A stretch of DNA of 64,000 nucleotides, from NCBI GenBank assembly GCA_052034005.1, contig JBPOJB010000019.1:1-64000 (forward strand), written 5' to 3'. The notes under the pieces were generated by a model. It was not told where the DNA came from. It worked only from the letters and a program-made list of their open reading frames with translations, and searched no databases. Shown here in pieces: positions 53,816 through 63,512 of this stretch. This DNA is from JAAYDI01 sp052034005 (GTDB lineage: Bacteria > Planctomycetota > Planctomycetia > Pirellulales > Pirellulaceae). Position 1 is the stretch's first letter, and each line of letters starts with the position of its first letter. The position numbers were made by a program, and so were the translations under genes.

Positions 53816-55108
53816 ATGGCGACAGGGCAGCAGCCGGCCGGACCAACTGCGGCGGAAGCGCCCGTGGCGGCTCAGCTGCCCGGCACGCGGCAGGGCCGCC
53901 TGGCCTCCCTGGACGCCTACCGCGGCGCGATCATGATCGCGCTGGCGATCGGCTGTTTCGGCATTGCACGCTTCACCCAGTTGCCCGCTGACGCGCCCGT
54001 CTGGCAGGTGCTGGATTACGACCAGTGGCAGCGGATCGGATTCAACCTGGATCATCCGGTGTGGCGGAGCGACTTCAAGTGGATCTGCGTGTCGTTCTGG
54101 GACCTGATCCAACCCGCCTTCATGTTCATGGTCGGCGTGGCCATGCCGTTCTCGTACGCCCGGCGCACGGCGGCGGGGGACGGTCTCTGCTCTCGCACCC
54201 TCCACGCGTTGTTGCGAGCGCTGATCCTGATCTTGCTCGGGGTCTACCTGGCTTCCACCGATTCGCCCAAGACGCGGTTCGTATTTATGAACGTCCTGGC
54301 GCAGATCGGACTGGGCTACTTCTTCGTCTACTTTCTGGTGGGGCGCCGTTTCGGGGTCCAGCTGGCGGCCCTGGTGGTGGTGCTGGTCGGCTACTGGGGC
54401 TGGTTCGCCAGCTATACGCCGCCGCAGCCGATCAACCCAAACATCGCCGCGACGGCCGAGACGACATTCGACGGGCGGTTCGCCTCCTGGTCGAAGAACG
54501 CCAACGTCGCCCACAACTTCGACGTGTGGCTGCTCAACAAGTTCCCGCGCCCCGACGCTGATCCGTTCGTGTTCAACGCCGGAGGCTACCAGACGCTGAA
54601 CTTCATCCCGTCGATTGGCACGATGTTGTTGGGTGTGATGTGCGGCCGGCTGCTCCTGAGCGAACGCCGCTGGTGGCAGAAGCTCCTGACGCTGGTGCTC
54701 GGCGGCGCACTGTGCCTGGGGCTAGGGGTGCTGGCGGGCCAGTATGCCTGCCCGATCGTCAAGCGGATCTGGACCCCGTCGTGGGTGCTCTTCAGCGGCG
54801 GCTGGGTCATCTGGGGTCTGGCCCTCTGCTACTTCCTGTTTGATCTCTGCCGGCTCCGCTGGCTGGCGCTGCCGTTGATCGTCGTCGGCACGAACTCGCT
54901 GGCCTTTTACCTGATGGGGCAACTGCTGGTACCCTGGGCCAATCGGCTGGTGCAGACGCATTTCGCCACCCTGATCACCTACTGCGTCGGCGAACAGAAC
55001 ATTGCCGACGACATGTTTGGGCGGATCATCTGGCCCCTGGCCGGGCTGTTCGTGTTCTGGCTCGTCGCCCTCTGGATGTACCGCCAGAAATTTTTCGTCC
55101 GCGTTTGA
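53816..55108 (+). CDS. HGSNAT-like membrane acetyltransferase (DUF5009-type)
   Basis: A 430-residue polytopic membrane protein. Start is uncertain: ATG 53816 (MATGQQPAG) leaves a 25-residue cytosolic tail; GTG 53723 and ATG 53666 are in frame. The family opening RLASLDAYRGAIMIALAIG is followed by DHPVWRSDFKWICVSFWDLI and QPAFMFMVGVAMPFSYARR, which in human HGSNAT contains the active histidine (here His in LDHPVW). About ten transmembrane segments follow, with the expected PSIGTMLLGVMCG and VGTNSLAFYLMGQ. HGSNAT moves acetyl from cytosolic acetyl-CoA to terminal glucosamine on the outer side. The isomerase and GH20-like genes downstream fit work on amino sugars. Confidence 0.87.
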   Translation: MATGQQPAGPTAAEAPVAAQLPGTRQGRLASLDAYRGAIMIALAIGCFGIARFTQLPADAPVWQVLDYDQWQRIGFNLDHPVWRSDFKWICVSFWDLIQPAFMFMVGVAMPFSYARRTAAGDGLCSRTLHALLRALILILLGVYLASTDSPKTRFVFMNVLAQIGLGYFFVYFLVGRRFGVQLAALVVVLVGYWGWFASYTPPQPINPNIAATAETTFDGRFASWSKNANVAHNFDVWLLNKFPRPDADPFVFNAGGYQTLNFIPSIGTMLLGVMCGRLLLSERRWWQKLLTLVLGGALCLGLGVLAGQYACPIVKRIWTPSWVLFSGGWVIWGLALCYFLFDLCRLRWLALPLIVVGTNSLAFYLMGQLLVPWANRLVQTHFATLITYCVGEQNIADDMFGRIIWPLAGLFVFWLVALWMYRQKFFVRV

Positions 55109-55141
55109 ATGTGGTTTCACGCGTGTTAACGAGGTACGCTG

Positions 55142-56083
55142 ATGCGCCGACGTACGCTGCTGCAGAGTATCGGCTGCGCGGCTGCCGCCTGCTGGCTGCC
55201 GCGCACGTCCCTGGCCGCCACCGCCGCCCCGCGCTGGAAGACGGCTGTGGGGCTCAACGGCTTCATGTCATCCGGGCAGGACTACCACCAGGTCTTCCCG
55301 ATCTGGGAGGTGCTGGACTTTGCCAGCCGCCAGGGGTTCGACGGCGTCGAACTGGTCGACGGCTGGCCGATGGGCAACTACCCCGCGGCGGGCGAAGCGG
55401 ACCGGATTCGAGCGCTGCGGCGGATGTACGACGGCTTCGGGTTGCAGGTGTTTTCAATTCAGTTGGGCGTGGCTGACGCGTTCGACCCCGACCGGAATGT
55501 GCGAACCAGGTGGGTGGCCGAGTTTCGCGAGCGGGCCGAATTCGCCCGCGCGGTCGGGTGCGACTGTGTAGGGATGTGGCCCGGCGGCCCGCTGCGCGAT
55601 CAGACACTCGACGAAGCCCTGGACCGGCTGGCGGAGTCGTTCCGGGCCGCCGCGCGGATTGCCGGCGACCTGGGACTGTTGGCCGCCTTCGAAGTCGAGC
55701 CGCCGTTCGTGTTCAACACGGAAGATCACATCCGGCGGATCCTGGCCCAGGTGGATTCACCGCACCTGAAGACGATCTTCGATCCGAGTCACTTCGACTT
55801 GATGAGCGGTTCGCAGGGCCGGCCCCACGAGATGCTGCAGCGGATCGGCGTCTCACAGATCGGCTACGTCCACCTGACCGACTGCGACGGCACGATCTTC
55901 GGGGGCACGTCGCGGCACCTCGCCTGTGGCGACGGCCACGTGGACATCGCCGCCGCCCTGGCCACGCTGCGCGAGGGAGGATTCCAAGGCTGGATCATGA
56001 TCGACGCCTGGAAGATCCTCGACCCTTACGACGCCTGCCGCAAAGGCAAACAGGCGATCGACCGCGCCCGCCCGCCGCAGTGA
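55142..56083 (+). CDS. Sugar phosphate isomerase/epimerase-like TIM barrel with export leader
   Basis: A 313-residue protein. The start at 55142 (MRRRTLLQSIGCAAAACWLP) gives a Tat-like leader; GAGG lies 8 bases upstream. It has the xylose-isomerase-like fold with metal ligands Glu in LAAFEVEPPF, Asp in KTIFDPSHFD and His in GYVHLTDCDGT. WPMGNYPAAGE and GMWPGGP are in substrate loops. It is 33 bp after the acetyltransferase gene and 78 bp before the GH20-like gene, so the three are probably one transcription unit. It differs from the cytosolic isomerase encoded at 15.4 kb, which lacks a leader. Confidence 0.88.
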   Translation: MRRRTLLQSIGCAAAACWLPRTSLAATAAPRWKTAVGLNGFMSSGQDYHQVFPIWEVLDFASRQGFDGVELVDGWPMGNYPAAGEADRIRALRRMYDGFGLQVFSIQLGVADAFDPDRNVRTRWVAEFRERAEFARAVGCDCVGMWPGGPLRDQTLDEALDRLAESFRAAARIAGDLGLLAAFEVEPPFVFNTEDHIRRILAQVDSPHLKTIFDPSHFDLMSGSQGRPHEMLQRIGVSQIGYVHLTDCDGTIFGGTSRHLACGDGHVDIAAALATLREGGFQGWIMIDAWKILDPYDACRKGKQAIDRARPPQ

Positions 56084-56161
56084 GCTCCCCGGGGCAGATT
56101 TTTCCCGCGCTGCCTGGCCGTTCCGGTGTGGCTCTGCGGTAAACTGATCGTGGAGGAGAGC

Positions 56162-58279
56162 ATGCTCAAGCGATCTACTCTCTTTCGCGCCAATATGGTC
56201 AGTGCATTCATGACGCTCCTGCCTGTGTTCTGCGGCCTGACGCTGAGCCAGGCGGCGGATGCTTCCCCCGCGGCCGCGACGGCACCGTCGGTGAATCCTG
56301 CCGTCTGTGAACTCGCCCGCGCCGGCCTGTGGGTGCTGGTTCCGCCCAAGCAGGTGACCCTCAAGTCGGGCGACCCGCTGGACCTGAACACCTGCCGGAC
56401 GGTGTGGTGGGCCGCGCCGCCGGCAGAGCCGGCGGAGTCTGCCGCACAGCAACTGGCTGCGCGTCTGTGCGCGGCCACGACGCTGCGCTTTCAGCCCGGT
56501 GCGGCCCCGGATGGTGCGACAAGCATCCGGCTGGCGGTCTGTCCAACAGGGCAGGTGCCGGCCGCCTGTCTCGGGTTGACTGCCGAAGATCTGGCTGAGG
56601 TCGGCGACGAGGGCTACGCCCTGTGCGTGGATCACACGGGCGTGTCGCTGGCCGCGCGGGACTGGGCCGGCCTGTTCCATGGCGCGACGACCCTCGTCCA
56701 GATGGCGACGGACCGCCAGGACCTTCCGCCCTTACTCATCCGGGACTGGCCGTCGCTGCGTTATCGGGGCATGCAGCAGGACATCAGCCGCGGCCAGGTG
56801 CCGACCATGGACACCTTCAGGCGACTGGTGGACGTGCTGGCGGAAAGCCACCTCAACATCCTGGAACTCTACCTCGAGCACACGTTCAAATACGCGTGTC
56901 ATCCCGACATTTCGCCGCCCGAGGGAATCTCTCCGGACGAAGCCCGCGCGCTGTTCCGCTACGCCGCCGAGCGGCACATGGAAGTCCATCCGCTTTTCCA
57001 GGCGCTCGGTCACTCGTTCCATATCCTCAGCCTGCCCCAGTACCAGCACCTGCGCATCGGGCCCTGCGAAAAGACCCCCTGGATCATGACGTTCGACGTG
57101 CGCAAGCCGGAGGCAGTGGCGTTCATCAATACGCTGGTCGACGAGCTGTGTGCGACGTTCCCCGGGAAATTCTTCAACGTCGACATCACCGAGATCGACT
57201 GCGACGGCATGCTGGCCGAGGGAATGACGTTGGCGGAGGTCACGGACCTGGTTTACGGCTACGTGCTGCAGCTTCGCGAGATGGTCCAGCGTCACGGCAT
57301 GCGGCTGATGATCGCGCAGGGGCCGTTGGACAGTACGGGACATCTGGCCGGCATGGGACCGAAGCTGGAGACGCTGCCCAAGGACATCATCGTGGGCAGC
57401 TATTACTGTGCGGGTGGGCCGTACGCGCCGGCCTGGGAGAAGGATTTCCCGCGCCTCCAGGCCGGCGGGTTCGACTTCTTTGCCCAGGCTTGGATTGGCA
57501 GTCACATCCGCCTCCTGCCTCCGCCGCAGCATGCGCTGGATTTTTCCGATGCGGAGATTTCCCACGGGCTGGCCTACGGCGCCATCGGCAGCACCACCTG
57601 CGACTGGGGCGACGCCGGTCACTACCACCTGACCGGCCAGACCTGGTACCCGCTGGTCTACCACGGCGCCAGCGCCTGGACGGGTGCAACCGTGGACCGC
57701 GCCTACTTCAACACAGCCTTCACCCGGCTGTTTTACGGCCTTCAGGACGACAGCGTGGCCCGCGCACTCCACCTGGCCGGAAACATCAGCAGCGACAAGG
57801 TGCGGGTGCGCGATCAGCAGGGCCAGGTGACGGAAGCCAGCTCCTATCACTTCTGGGAGTTTTTCGGCGACCCCTTCACGCGCGAGGAGATCACCTCGCT
57901 GGCCGACCCGGGTGCGGAAGGAGAACGAATCCTGCGCCAGGCCGCGCCTGCCGTCGCGCTTCTGGAGAGCGCGCGGTTGGCCGCGACGCGGAATCAGGAC
58001 AACCTGGACCAGCTCCTTCTCGGTGCACGGAGCTTCGAGGCGCTGGGCCGCAAGCTCATCGCGCTGGGCCACTACAACGACCCCGCCTGGGGCCGCGAGG
58101 AGGTGGCGTCCGAGTTCGACGCGGTGGCCGACACGTATGCAACGCTCCAAGCCGAGTTCCGGCGGCTGTGGCTGGCGGAAGACCGCGACAACGACCAGTT
58201 TCATGACCACTGCGCCCGCTTCGATTGGACGATCGCCCCGCTGCGCCAGAAGGCCGCGGAGCTGCGCAACGCCCCATAG
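56162..58279 (+). CDS. GH20-like beta-N-acetylhexosaminidase with altered active-site motif
   Basis: A 705-residue secreted protein. The start at 56162 follows GGAGG (56152-56156); an earlier ATG at 56126 has no site. After the signal peptide (NMVSAFMTLLPVFCGLTLSQ) comes a GH20b-type N-domain (LWVLVPPKQVTL, GYALCVDHTGVSLAARDWAG, LFHGATTLVQM). The barrel begins at SLRYRGMQQDISRGQVPTMD. At the position of the usual catalytic D-E pair (HxGGDE or GCDE) residues 337-348 read FFNVDITEIDCD, so Asp341 and Glu344 are separated by two residues. This is either a shifted pair or loss of the substrate-assisted mechanism. The C-terminal 150 residues are helical. Genes for an acetyltransferase and an isomerase precede it, and a GH38-like gene follows after 36 bp. 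Confidence 0.8.
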   Translation: MLKRSTLFRANMVSAFMTLLPVFCGLTLSQAADASPAAATAPSVNPAVCELARAGLWVLVPPKQVTLKSGDPLDLNTCRTVWWAAPPAEPAESAAQQLAARLCAATTLRFQPGAAPDGATSIRLAVCPTGQVPAACLGLTAEDLAEVGDEGYALCVDHTGVSLAARDWAGLFHGATTLVQMATDRQDLPPLLIRDWPSLRYRGMQQDISRGQVPTMDTFRRLVDVLAESHLNILELYLEHTFKYACHPDISPPEGISPDEARALFRYAAERHMEVHPLFQALGHSFHILSLPQYQHLRIGPCEKTPWIMTFDVRKPEAVAFINTLVDELCATFPGKFFNVDITEIDCDGMLAEGMTLAEVTDLVYGYVLQLREMVQRHGMRLMIAQGPLDSTGHLAGMGPKLETLPKDIIVGSYYCAGGPYAPAWEKDFPRLQAGGFDFFAQAWIGSHIRLLPPPQHALDFSDAEISHGLAYGAIGSTTCDWGDAGHYHLTGQTWYPLVYHGASAWTGATVDRAYFNTAFTRLFYGLQDDSVARALHLAGNISSDKVRVRDQQGQVTEASSYHFWEFFGDPFTREEITSLADPGAEGERILRQAAPAVALLESARLAATRNQDNLDQLLLGARSFEALGRKLIALGHYNDPAWGREEVASEFDAVADTYATLQAEFRRLWLAEDRDNDQFHDHCARFDWTIAPLRQKAAELRNAP

Positions 58280-58315
58280 CGTGAGGCCACACCAGAGCTT
58301 TGAGAAAGGTGCACC

Positions 58316-61009
58316 ATGCACGTACTGAAAACCGCCCTGCTGCTCGGACTCGCCACACCCGCCCTGCTCACCGCGGCGGCGGATGCCCAGAACCCGGCCG
58401 TTCCCGTGCCGGACGACGTCGCGTTCTGTCGCGAAGTGCTGATCCTGCACCACAGCCATGTCGACATCGGGTACACGCATCCGCAGTCCATGTACTGGGA
58501 GCTGCAGAAAGACTACCTGACTGCCGCCCTGGACCTGCTGGACCGTACGGAGGATTGGCCCGACGACCAGTCGCGTCCGCGCTGGACGGTGGAAGTCACA
58601 GCCCCGCTGCTGCGGTGGCTCCAGACCGCGACCGATGGCGACCTGGCGCGGCTCAAGAAGCACATCGCCGCCGGCCGGTTGGGCATCTCGGGGTTCGAAT
58701 ACAACACGACCCCTCTGAATTCCGCGGAAGGCCTGGCGCGGCAGTTGTACCCGGTCCGGATGCTGCGCGCGGAACTGGTCGCCGACATCCGCACGGCCCA
58801 TCAGCACGATGTGACCGGGCTGCCCTGGGGCGTCGTCGACCTGTTGCTGGACAGCCAGATCGAATGCCTCGTGATGGGCATCAACCTGCACCTGAGCGGA
58901 ACGCCCTTGCCGCGCCCCGCGGTATACCGCTGGCGCGGGCCGAGCGGCCGCGAGCTGTTGGTGATGAACGGCGAGCACTACAGCATGTTCGATCAGTGGT
59001 GTAACCCGTCCTCGCGCGATCTGGAGACGATCCAGGCGGGCATCTACAAGTACCTACGGCACCTGCGTGAACTGGCGTACCCGTACGATTTCGTCTACCT
59101 GACGGCGACCCATGCCCCGTACATGTATGACAACTCGCCGCCCAATCAGGATCTGCCCGATGTGATCCGGCAATGGAACGAAGCCGGGCGCCATCCCCGC
59201 CTGCGAATGGTCACCCCCAACGAATTACTGGCGCGAATCCGGCAGATCCCGCGCGAGCAGATCCCGGTGGTCACCGGCGATTGGACCGATTACTGGAACT
59301 TCGGCGCCGGCAGTTCGGCTGCGGAAACGCGTCTGGCACGCCAATTGGCGGCCAACACGGCGGCCGTCGAACTCCTGGCCACGGTGTGCCCGCCCGACCG
59401 ACAGGCTGCTACCGCGATCACACGGCTGTGGGACGATCTCCACCTCTACAATGAACACACCTGGGGCGCCCACAACTCGCTGGATGCCGATAACCCGTTC
59501 GTCGTCACCCAGTGGCATCTCAAGGCGCTGCCCGTGTACGACGGCAAACCGCTGTCGGATTATCATCTGCGCCGCGCGCTGCATCGGCTGGCCGGCAACC
59601 CCTGGCAGGGATGGGACACACCGGGCGTGCTGGTGGTCAACCCGACCGGGCTCGAGCAGACCTACTTCGTGCCCGGCACCTGGCAGGGCGCCGGCAAACG
59701 CATCGAGTCCCAGTTCATGGGCGCGCCGCGGGAAGCCACGCCCCGGCCGCTCGAACCGCTTTTCGGCCCGGTACACCTCGAACCATTCAGTTGGCAGATC
59801 CTCCCCTGGTCGGAGCTGGCGGCCGCCCCCGCTTCGGACGCCCTCCAGACCGGGCCGGACTGGATCGCATCCCCTCATTACCACCTGACGTTTGAGCCTT
59901 CGACCGGGAAGGTTACGGGGCTGTACGACAAGCGTGCGGAGAGGCCGATCGTGCCGGCGGACGCCGCGTGGGGGTTTTTCCAACTGGTGCACGAGCGCCC
60001 CACCCAAAATGAACGGAGCGCCTTCCACGTGCGGAGCGTCGAGGGAGAGCGGTATGGGCGCACCGGCTGGAAGCCTGACTGGGCCGCCACCCGCGACAGC
60101 TACACCGGGCCGGTGACTTGCCGCGTCGAACAGCAAGCGCGGTCCGCCACGCTGGTGATCCAGGGTAAAGCGGAAGGGCTCCGGGACCTGGAGCAGCGGA
60201 TCACGCTGCACGCGGATTCGCCGGTGATCGACCTGTCGGCACGGTTCCTCAAAGAGGACGTCGGATCACCGGAGGCCCTCTATTTCGCGTTTCCGCTGCG
60301 CCTGGACGCCCAGTGGCGCGCTCATTTCGACACGGCGAGCGTCGTCACGGAGCTGGACGCCGAGCAGATCCCGGGCACCAGCCGCGACTGGGTCACGGTC
60401 GACACGTTTGCCAGCGTCCACCACGGCGACTTCGGCGCCACGCTCTATTGCCCCGACGCGCCGCTCGTCCAGATCGGCGGCTTCAACTGGGCGAAAAAGC
60501 AGGATGCCATCCCGCGCCCTGCAGACCCGCTGCTGCTCGCGTGGCCGCTGAACAACTACTGGGAGACTAACTTCCGCGCCAGCCAGCCCGGAATCGTTGA
60601 ACTACGGTACGCGTTTACGAGTCATGGGGCATTCGACCCGGCGCGCGCGGTGCGCGAGGGCCAGCAGACCCTGAACCCCCCAATCACGCACCTGGTCTTG
60701 GAGAACGCCGCGCGGCGGCAGGGGCGGTTCCTGGACGTACAGGGCGACCAGGTCGTGGTGACGCACGTGAAGCCGGCCCGGGACGGGTGTGGCGTCGTGG
60801 TGCGGCTGGTCAACCTGAGTACCGCCGCGACCGAGGCCAGGCTGGCACTGCCCGGCCGGCCGCTGTCGGAAGCATGGCAGTGCGGCACGCTCGAAGAGAA
60901 CCAATTGCGGCTGCCGCTGACTGAAGGCTGTGCCATGTGCCGCTTGTCACCGCGACAGATCACGACGGTTCGCCTGCAAGCGGCAGGGGACGGCGGCGAA
61001 GGCCGGTGA
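58316..61009 (+). CDS. GH38-like alpha-mannosidase-family protein, secreted
   Basis: An 897-residue protein. The start at 58316 (MHVLKTALLLGLATPALLTA) gives a signal peptide. The N-terminal barrel carries the zinc-binding HSHVDIGYTHPQ (His48, Asp50), typical of GH38. Further on, HDVTGLPWGVVDLLLDSQIE corresponds to the nucleophile region, the Asp of HDVTG being the likely nucleophile. DDLHLYNEHTWGAHN supplies a later zinc-site histidine region. The C-terminal beta domains (GQTLNPPITHLVLE, VVVRLVNLSTAATEARLALP) are as in bacterial GH38 relatives. GH38 enzymes remove alpha-mannose from N-glycans. The sequence is distant from classical members, so substrate is uncertain. Converges with the DUF4091 gene (64-bp gap). 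Confidence 0.85.
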   Translation: MHVLKTALLLGLATPALLTAAADAQNPAVPVPDDVAFCREVLILHHSHVDIGYTHPQSMYWELQKDYLTAALDLLDRTEDWPDDQSRPRWTVEVTAPLLRWLQTATDGDLARLKKHIAAGRLGISGFEYNTTPLNSAEGLARQLYPVRMLRAELVADIRTAHQHDVTGLPWGVVDLLLDSQIECLVMGINLHLSGTPLPRPAVYRWRGPSGRELLVMNGEHYSMFDQWCNPSSRDLETIQAGIYKYLRHLRELAYPYDFVYLTATHAPYMYDNSPPNQDLPDVIRQWNEAGRHPRLRMVTPNELLARIRQIPREQIPVVTGDWTDYWNFGAGSSAAETRLARQLAANTAAVELLATVCPPDRQAATAITRLWDDLHLYNEHTWGAHNSLDADNPFVVTQWHLKALPVYDGKPLSDYHLRRALHRLAGNPWQGWDTPGVLVVNPTGLEQTYFVPGTWQGAGKRIESQFMGAPREATPRPLEPLFGPVHLEPFSWQILPWSELAAAPASDALQTGPDWIASPHYHLTFEPSTGKVTGLYDKRAERPIVPADAAWGFFQLVHERPTQNERSAFHVRSVEGERYGRTGWKPDWAATRDSYTGPVTCRVEQQARSATLVIQGKAEGLRDLEQRITLHADSPVIDLSARFLKEDVGSPEALYFAFPLRLDAQWRAHFDTASVVTELDAEQIPGTSRDWVTVDTFASVHHGDFGATLYCPDAPLVQIGGFNWAKKQDAIPRPADPLLLAWPLNNYWETNFRASQPGIVELRYAFTSHGAFDPARAVREGQQTLNPPITHLVLENAARRQGRFLDVQGDQVVVTHVKPARDGCGVVVRLVNLSTAATEARLALPGRPLSEAWQCGTLEENQLRLPLTEGCAMCRLSPRQITTVRLQAAGDGGEGR

Positions 61010-61073
61010 GTTGTGGCATAAGCAGGGCATCTTATTTCTGCATTGGCGTTCGCCGCTTGCGCATCGGCCGCCG

Positions 61074-63512
61074 CTATGGCATCCGCTCGAGCAGCTCCAG
61101 CACGCGCAGCCGAAAGGCATCCGGGGTCCCGCGGTCAACTTCGGGCGTCCAGGTCCAGTCCGGTTCGTAGTGACCGGTCACCGCGTCGAGCGCTTCGTCC
61201 AGGAGCTGCTCGGCCTGCGCCCGCAGCTCGGCGTCCGACGTCCGGGCAGCCGCGTCCCGGAGCAGGCACAGGTATTCATAGTCTTCAACCCCTTCACGCA
61301 CCGCCTGCCAGTGGATCGCGTCCGTCACGTCATCGACGCCGATGAATGCCGGGGTGAACGCTGTGCGGGTGCCGGCATACTCGTTCCAGGACGAGCGACC
61401 GCCACCGGTGTCGCCGAACGCCCAGAACCCGATCCCCACCGCGCCGTGGCGGAAGGCGTGCCACGCGGCCCGCCGGTAATACCGGCAGGGGTCGAACAGC
61501 CGCGTCGGTCCCGAACACTGGTAGAACCACAGTCGCTGCCCGGCTTCCCGCCGCCCCTGATAATACTGGATCGCGGTCGGACCTCCGGCGTAGAAAATGG
61601 CCAGTTGCGGACAGACAATGTCCGCCAGCGTGATCGCGCGTTGCAGTCGGGCTTCCTGGGGATGGAGCCAACATGGGTCCTGGAAGATGGTGAGCTCGGG
61701 CGCGGCGGCCTTGATGGCCTCGGCCCAGGCGATGATCACCGCGTCCTGCTCGTCGGTGCTGGGCTCATCCACCAACAGGAGGCCCAACTGGCTCGCGTGC
61801 AGGTTCCGGTCGCGCATGTGCTGGGCGAGTGCCGCCGCCCAACTCCCCACGCGCGGCGCAAACTCCGGCGCGTCGCTGGCCGCGTCGGCAAACGTCCGTC
61901 CCACCGCCGCGAACACCAGGTAGTTTCGTGCACCCGGCCACAGATCCATCCACGCGTCCAGCGCCTGGAAAGACGGCGCCGCCTTGAGGTTTCCCGCGGC
62001 GTCGAAGTCGTCGGCCTTAGGCCAGGGAAGTACGCTCGACTTCGCCCAGGGAGAATCCACAAAGTGCGACCGCTCGCAGGCGATCGCTGCTGGGCGGTTT
62101 TTCTCCGTGATGCCATACGCACCGGATCCGTCTGTGTAGTCCCACATTCCCAGCGAGAGGCGGGGCGGAGGCATCGTGATCGGGGAGACGCGCACCGTCA
62201 GGGGAAGCCGCTCCTGATTTCCGGCAGCCTCGACGACCAGCGTGCCCGTGTATTCGCCCGGCACTAAGGTCGACGAGTCAACCGTCAGCCACAGCCGGGT
62301 GGTCGCGCCAGCCGGCAAAGGCACGACGAAATGATCGTGCTCAAAGACAGCGTCCGGCAGCGCCGCGGCGACGGAAGTCCGCTGCGCCGTATCGGTCCAT
62401 GGCACGGCCGATACGGCCAGCCAGGAGGGACGCGGCGCGCCGGGCAGACCCTCAACCCGTACCCGCGCGCTGGCCGCATGCTCGGAGGCGTTGGTCAGCA
62501 GGCACGCGTCCGCGCGATACTCGCCCTGCATCATCACGATGTGGAGTGCAGGCGGGCCCTCGCGCTGGGGCGGCGCTTCATCTGGCCGGATCGGGTCGAA
62601 GCGGTGCTTCCGCCACGCAAAAAACTCAGGCCACCCCTCTGCACGCATGATCGCACCGTGGGTGGCCAGGATCGCTGCGTGCGTGGCGTTGAGCGGGAAG
62701 GTGGTGCGGAACCCGTCCGCGACAGGTTCCGCGATGTCACAGAGGCGGCTCTCAAGCAGCCTCAACCGCTCGTAGATGTCGTTCTTGGCCGCGCCCGATA
62801 GCGACGAGCGCTCCGTCGCGGTCCGGGCTGTGTGCAAGTCGAGCGACAGGCGTCGAAAGATGCCGGTCCGCGCCTCCGACCAGCCGATGGGAATCGCGGT
62901 CTCCGGATCGGAGGTGACCGGGTCCGTCGGCTCGCCCGTCAGCAGCGTATCCGGTCCGCGGTAGATTTCCAGCTCGTCGCAGAAGGTATACGCGCCGTCG
63001 GTTACGATCGCCAGACGCACGTAACGACCTCGGCTCGCCAGTGCGTGCGACGTATAGCGGAACGTGCCATAACCCTCGGCCGGCGGCCGGCCCTGTGATT
63101 GGGAAAGAATGACAAGGTCCCCTGCGCTCCGCCACAGCTTCCCGTCGTCACTGACGGCCAGTCGCAACTCTTTCGGCCACGCGACGCCGGCCACGCCGGC
63201 CGCCGTGCTGAAAGACACACCGGAGATCGGACGCGTCTCGCCCAGATCGACCGTCACCAGCACGATCGGCGCACCCTGCCAGCCCACCGTGGAGGTCTGC
63301 GTCCAGAAATAACCCTGCGTGTAGACTCCGTCGGTCAACTGCGTGGCGTCGCCCGCGTCCGTACAGTGGCCGTAGCTGGGCGCCGGATACATCGTGTAGC
63401 CGCAGCCCCGTGCCATGTTTTCCGGTGGCGCGTGCTCGGTCGCCAGCAGGGACCCGAGCGGCGCGACGGCCGCCGCCGCAACGAACGCGACATAACAAGA
63501 TAGCCGGTACAT
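61074..63512 (-). CDS. DUF4091/GH123-like glycosidase with F5/8-type domain, secreted
   Basis: An 812-residue protein. The start at 63512 (MYRLSCYVAFVAAAAVAPLG) has AAGGAG a few bases before it; the ATG at 63623 has no site. Residues about 25-160 are a discoidin/F5-8C-like module (ATQLTDGVYTQGYFW, VTVDLGETRPISGVSF, GRYVRLAIVTDG). A beta-sandwich and then a barrel follow, with GLLLVDEPSTDEQDAVI as the likely acidic catalytic motif (GH123 and DUF4091 enzymes use an adjacent Asp-Glu pair). Near the C-terminus, AFRHGAVGIGFWAFGDTGGG and WQAVREGVEDYEYLCLLRDA are the DUF4091 signature. GH123 enzymes act on beta-N-acetylgalactosaminides; for DUF4091 members the activity is often unknown. Confidence 0.85.
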   Translation of the reverse strand: MYRLSCYVAFVAAAAVAPLGSLLATEHAPPENMARGCGYTMYPAPSYGHCTDAGDATQLTDGVYTQGYFWTQTSTVGWQGAPIVLVTVDLGETRPISGVSFSTAAGVAGVAWPKELRLAVSDDGKLWRSAGDLVILSQSQGRPPAEGYGTFRYTSHALASRGRYVRLAIVTDGAYTFCDELEIYRGPDTLLTGEPTDPVTSDPETAIPIGWSEARTGIFRRLSLDLHTARTATERSSLSGAAKNDIYERLRLLESRLCDIAEPVADGFRTTFPLNATHAAILATHGAIMRAEGWPEFFAWRKHRFDPIRPDEAPPQREGPPALHIVMMQGEYRADACLLTNASEHAASARVRVEGLPGAPRPSWLAVSAVPWTDTAQRTSVAAALPDAVFEHDHFVVPLPAGATTRLWLTVDSSTLVPGEYTGTLVVEAAGNQERLPLTVRVSPITMPPPRLSLGMWDYTDGSGAYGITEKNRPAAIACERSHFVDSPWAKSSVLPWPKADDFDAAGNLKAAPSFQALDAWMDLWPGARNYLVFAAVGRTFADAASDAPEFAPRVGSWAAALAQHMRDRNLHASQLGLLLVDEPSTDEQDAVIIAWAEAIKAAAPELTIFQDPCWLHPQEARLQRAITLADIVCPQLAIFYAGGPTAIQYYQGRREAGQRLWFYQCSGPTRLFDPCRYYRRAAWHAFRHGAVGIGFWAFGDTGGGRSSWNEYAGTRTAFTPAFIGVDDVTDAIHWQAVREGVEDYEYLCLLRDAAARTSDAELRAQAEQLLDEALDAVTGHYEPDWTWTPEVDRGTPDAFRLRVLELLERMP

